From an uncultured Clostridia bacterium (lineage in GTDB: Bacteria; Bacillota; Clostridia; Lachnospirales; Lachnospiraceae), in NCBI GenBank assembly GCA_937896665.1, contig CALBNS010000038.1:1-31640 (forward strand): a stretch of DNA of 31,640 nt. Direction: 5' to 3'. The notes below the pieces were generated by a model. It did not search any database. It had not been told where the DNA came from and was given only the letters and a program-made list of their open reading frames with translations. Each line of letters begins with the position of its first letter. Position 1 is the first letter of the stretch. Below are positions 29,952 through 31,640 of this stretch, piece by piece. A program made the position numbers and the translations under genes.

Positions 29952-31007
29952 TTAAATCTTATTAATCGCATCTACAAGCTCCTTTATATCAAAGTGGGTA
30001 TACACTTTTTCGGTGAGTGTCATTGCACCTGAGTGTCCCACAATCTTTTTGATAATCGTCTGGTTGATACCGGCTTCTGCTAACATTGAGATACATGTGT
30101 GTCTGCAGCAGTGCGGTGTACGATTAATACCTAGCTGTTCCATCAATGGCTTGAAATAGCTATCGTAGTAGTTTCGGTATTCAAAATGTTTTCCATCTTC
30201 TGTATGAAGTAAATATTCACATGCAGGGCAGGATTCGTACCAAGCCTTGTAATATGGCAGAACCTTGTCTGCTATTGGAACTTTTCTAATACCATTTTCT
30301 GTTTTACTACAGATAACATCAAAATACTGTTCATCCAGATGAACATTCTCTTTCTTCAAATCAAGCATTTCAGAGATACGGACTCCGCTATATAGGAGCA
30401 TCAATACTATCTGATAATATTTATCTTCCTTTTGTTCCCAGATAATATCAATTTCATTTTTCTCAAACTTGTTTCTATCGTATTTGTTAGGATTACGATC
30501 CTTGTATTGGACAATATCAACGAAGCTTGAATAATCTTTGCTGCAAATATCATTTTTCAAGGCATAATCAAATAGCTGGTTAAACAGGACTTTGATTTTC
30601 TTGAGAGTGGGAAAATTCTTACCGCAGGTATCAATAACAGTCTGTAAATCAACTAATTTAATATCCTTGAAAACTTTGTTGTAAAGAGATTCACAGGATT
30701 TATAGGATGCTGTGTATCCTTTTACATTAGATTCAGATATAGTAGGAAACTTACGCTTTGACCATTCTTCATATACATCTGAAAATGTCATCTTAGCAGC
30801 CTTGGTATCAAATGGATTATTATTGTAATCAGCAAGCATTTGCAAGCCTTCAGCTCTCGTGGCTGCATATCCAATTGTAATCATATCCTGAACCTGTTTG
30901 TCTTTCACCTCATCGTAGTGCCAGCCTATAGTCTTTCTAACTTGATAAGGTTTTCTTCTTTTGCCGGAAAGTTTTACAACGCTTCCGTATCCGTTGGGTA
31001 ACTTCAT
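29952..31007 (-). CDS. Tyrosine recombinase (phage/ICE-type integrase)
   Basis: The enzyme carries out site-specific integration and excision of a mobile element. The start at 31007 is preferred (MKLPNGYGSVVKLSGKRRKP) because GAAAGG lies nine bases upstream; the ATG at 31016 nearly overlaps that site. Of 351 residues, the first 60 or so form an arm-type DNA-binding domain, a SAM-like core-binding domain follows at about 70-165, and the catalytic domain has Arg210 (SGVRISEM), His299-x-x-Arg302 (HCCRHTC), His325 (VGHSG) and Tyr336. All catalytic residues are present, so it could be active. It points towards rpsI. Confidence 0.95.
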   Translation of the reverse strand: MKLPNGYGSVVKLSGKRRKPYQVRKTIGWHYDEVKDKQVQDMITIGYAATRAEGLQMLADYNNNPFDTKAAKMTFSDVYEEWSKRKFPTISESNVKGYTASYKSCESLYNKVFKDIKLVDLQTVIDTCGKNFPTLKKIKVLFNQLFDYALKNDICSKDYSSFVDIVQYKDRNPNKYDRNKFEKNEIDIIWEQKEDKYYQIVLMLLYSGVRISEMLDLKKENVHLDEQYFDVICSKTENGIRKVPIADKVLPYYKAWYESCPACEYLLHTEDGKHFEYRNYYDSYFKPLMEQLGINRTPHCCRHTCISMLAEAGINQTIIKKIVGHSGAMTLTEKVYTHFDIKELVDAINKI

Positions 31008-31064
31008 AAGCACCATCCTTTCGCTATTTACTAGAAAGCTGATAGCAAACGGATAAAATGATTG

Positions 31065-31496
31065 TTATTCGTGGGTTACCTTTGTCACACTTGGGCGAAT
31101 TGTTTTCCATATCTCATAGTTGTCCTGTGTCTGGCTGCCAGATGCAAGAAGTTCTTTCATAGCCTGCCAGTCCTTTAAGAACTGTACAAGATTCTTATTG
31201 GAAAAGAATATGCCGGGCTCTCCGTCTAAATCCTTGATAGAAATGTCAAATGATTCATCAATAGCAAATAGTAATGGTAGTACATCGCCATCTGCTTCGA
31301 TATCAAATTCCATCAATGAATTAACATTGACACCAAGTGCATCTGCAATCTTTCTAAGCTGTTCAGGTTTAGGAAGATTCTTTCCAAGCTCATACTTACG
31401 GATTGCAACTTCATGTATTCCACAAGCCTCGCCTAGTTCTTTCTGGGTTAAACCACGAAAGGTTCGTATTAATTTAATCTTTTTACCTGTATTCAT
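31065..31496 (-). CDS. XRE-family helix-turn-helix repressor
   Basis: A 143-residue regulator with an N-terminal Cro/CI-type helix-turn-helix (residues 7-61: LIRTFRGLTQKELGEACGIH, then VAIRKYELGKNLP). The start at 31496 follows AGGAGG by eight bases; the longer frame is unsupported. The C-terminal 80 residues are acidic and of no recognised domain, perhaps a ligand or dimerisation part. It lies 57 bases upstream of the integrase in the same orientation and may be cotranscribed, as in phage or ICE control modules. Confidence 0.9.
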   Translation of the reverse strand: MNTGKKIKLIRTFRGLTQKELGEACGIHEVAIRKYELGKNLPKPEQLRKIADALGVNVNSLMEFDIEADGDVLPLLFAIDESFDISIKDLDGEPGIFFSNKNLVQFLKDWQAMKELLASGSQTQDNYEIWKTIRPSVTKVTHE

Positions 31497-31519
31497 TGCT
31501 TCAACCTCCTGTGATTGTA

Positions 31520-31548
31520 AATGTAACACACCAATATTTAATAGTCAA
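31520..31548 (-). promoter_or_regulatory. Promoter of the XRE-integrase pair and possible operator
   Basis: On the minus strand TTGACT (31543-31548) and TACATT (31520-31525) are 17 bases apart. A TTGACA on the plus strand (31565-31570) lies just to its right, so two outward -35-like sequences face each other across an AT-rich core. This could be a divergent control region bound by the XRE protein. To the window end at 31640 I see no further gene. Confidence 0.5.
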
Positions 31549-31640
31549 CATTAAATTTTAAACTATTGACAGAGCAAACAAAGGTCGTTACTTTTCACGG
31601 GTTGACTGGCATTAAAATAACCGATGGTGTAGACTGAATA

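Noticed and set aside
29743..30032. Two overlapping ORFs (70 and 67 codons) after rpsI
   Set aside because: They overlap the terminator and the 3' end of the integrase, have no ribosome binding site and no recognisable protein pattern.

Overview
The window looks like a chromosome segment of a low-GC, Gram-positive anaerobe of the class Clostridia, most likely family Lachnospiraceae. The evidence is the complete S10-spc-alpha ribosomal cluster in Firmicutes order, zinc-ribbon forms of S14 and L36, an 84-aa KOW-domain protein between map and infA, a tyrosine T-box, AT-rich codon use, and strong AGGAGG ribosome binding sites. The genus cannot be fixed from sequence reading alone.

Left flank (1-5040): the 3' part of an IS3-family insertion sequence abuts the C-terminal remnant of an ABC/AAA-type ATPase gene that the IS probably broke. 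Next come a membrane-anchored secreted 5'-nucleotidase-like protein, a Maf nucleotide pyrophosphatase, and a convergent RlmI-like methyltransferase.

Ribosomal block (5100-22075): a consensus promoter and a folded leader of about 220 nt precede rpsJ-rplC-rplD-rplW-rplB-rpsS-rplV-rpsC-rplP-rpmC-rpsQ-rplN-rplX-rplE-rpsZ-rpsH-rplF-rplR-rpsE-rpmD-rplO-secY-adk-map-KOW-infA. A second promoter serves rpmJ-rpsM-rpsK-rpsD-rpoA-rplQ, which ends in a clear terminator. rpmD and rpmJ are short but intact. Several spacers inside the block (rpsJ/rplC, rplW/rplB, rpsH/rplF, secY/adk, rpmJ/rpsM, rpsD/rpoA, rpoA/rplQ) hold strong hairpins. These are the least explained structures in the window. Two of them contain similarly built 58-nt elements closed by GTTCTT/AAGAAC.

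Metabolic block (22180-28600): nagB-nagA (amino-sugar catabolism), tyrS behind a tyrosine T-box, a marR-degV pair with twin palindromes at its promoter, and a convergent cytoplasmic GH13 alpha-glucosidase/amylase-like enzyme. This block lies between rplQ and rplM-rpsI, where many Firmicutes carry ecfA-ecfT-truA.

Right flank (28780-31640): promoter, short leader, rplM-rpsI and a terminator. Directly downstream, on the opposite strand, are a tyrosine recombinase and an XRE-type repressor. This is the expected edge of an integrative element that used the 3' end of rpsI as its attachment region; the rest of the element would lie beyond the window.

I see no CRISPR array, tRNA or rRNA. I found no convincing complete new multi-gene system. 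The most original leads are the structured ribosomal-operon spacers and leaders, the hairpin between the nagA Shine-Dalgarno sequence and its start, and the IS-broken ATPase remnant.
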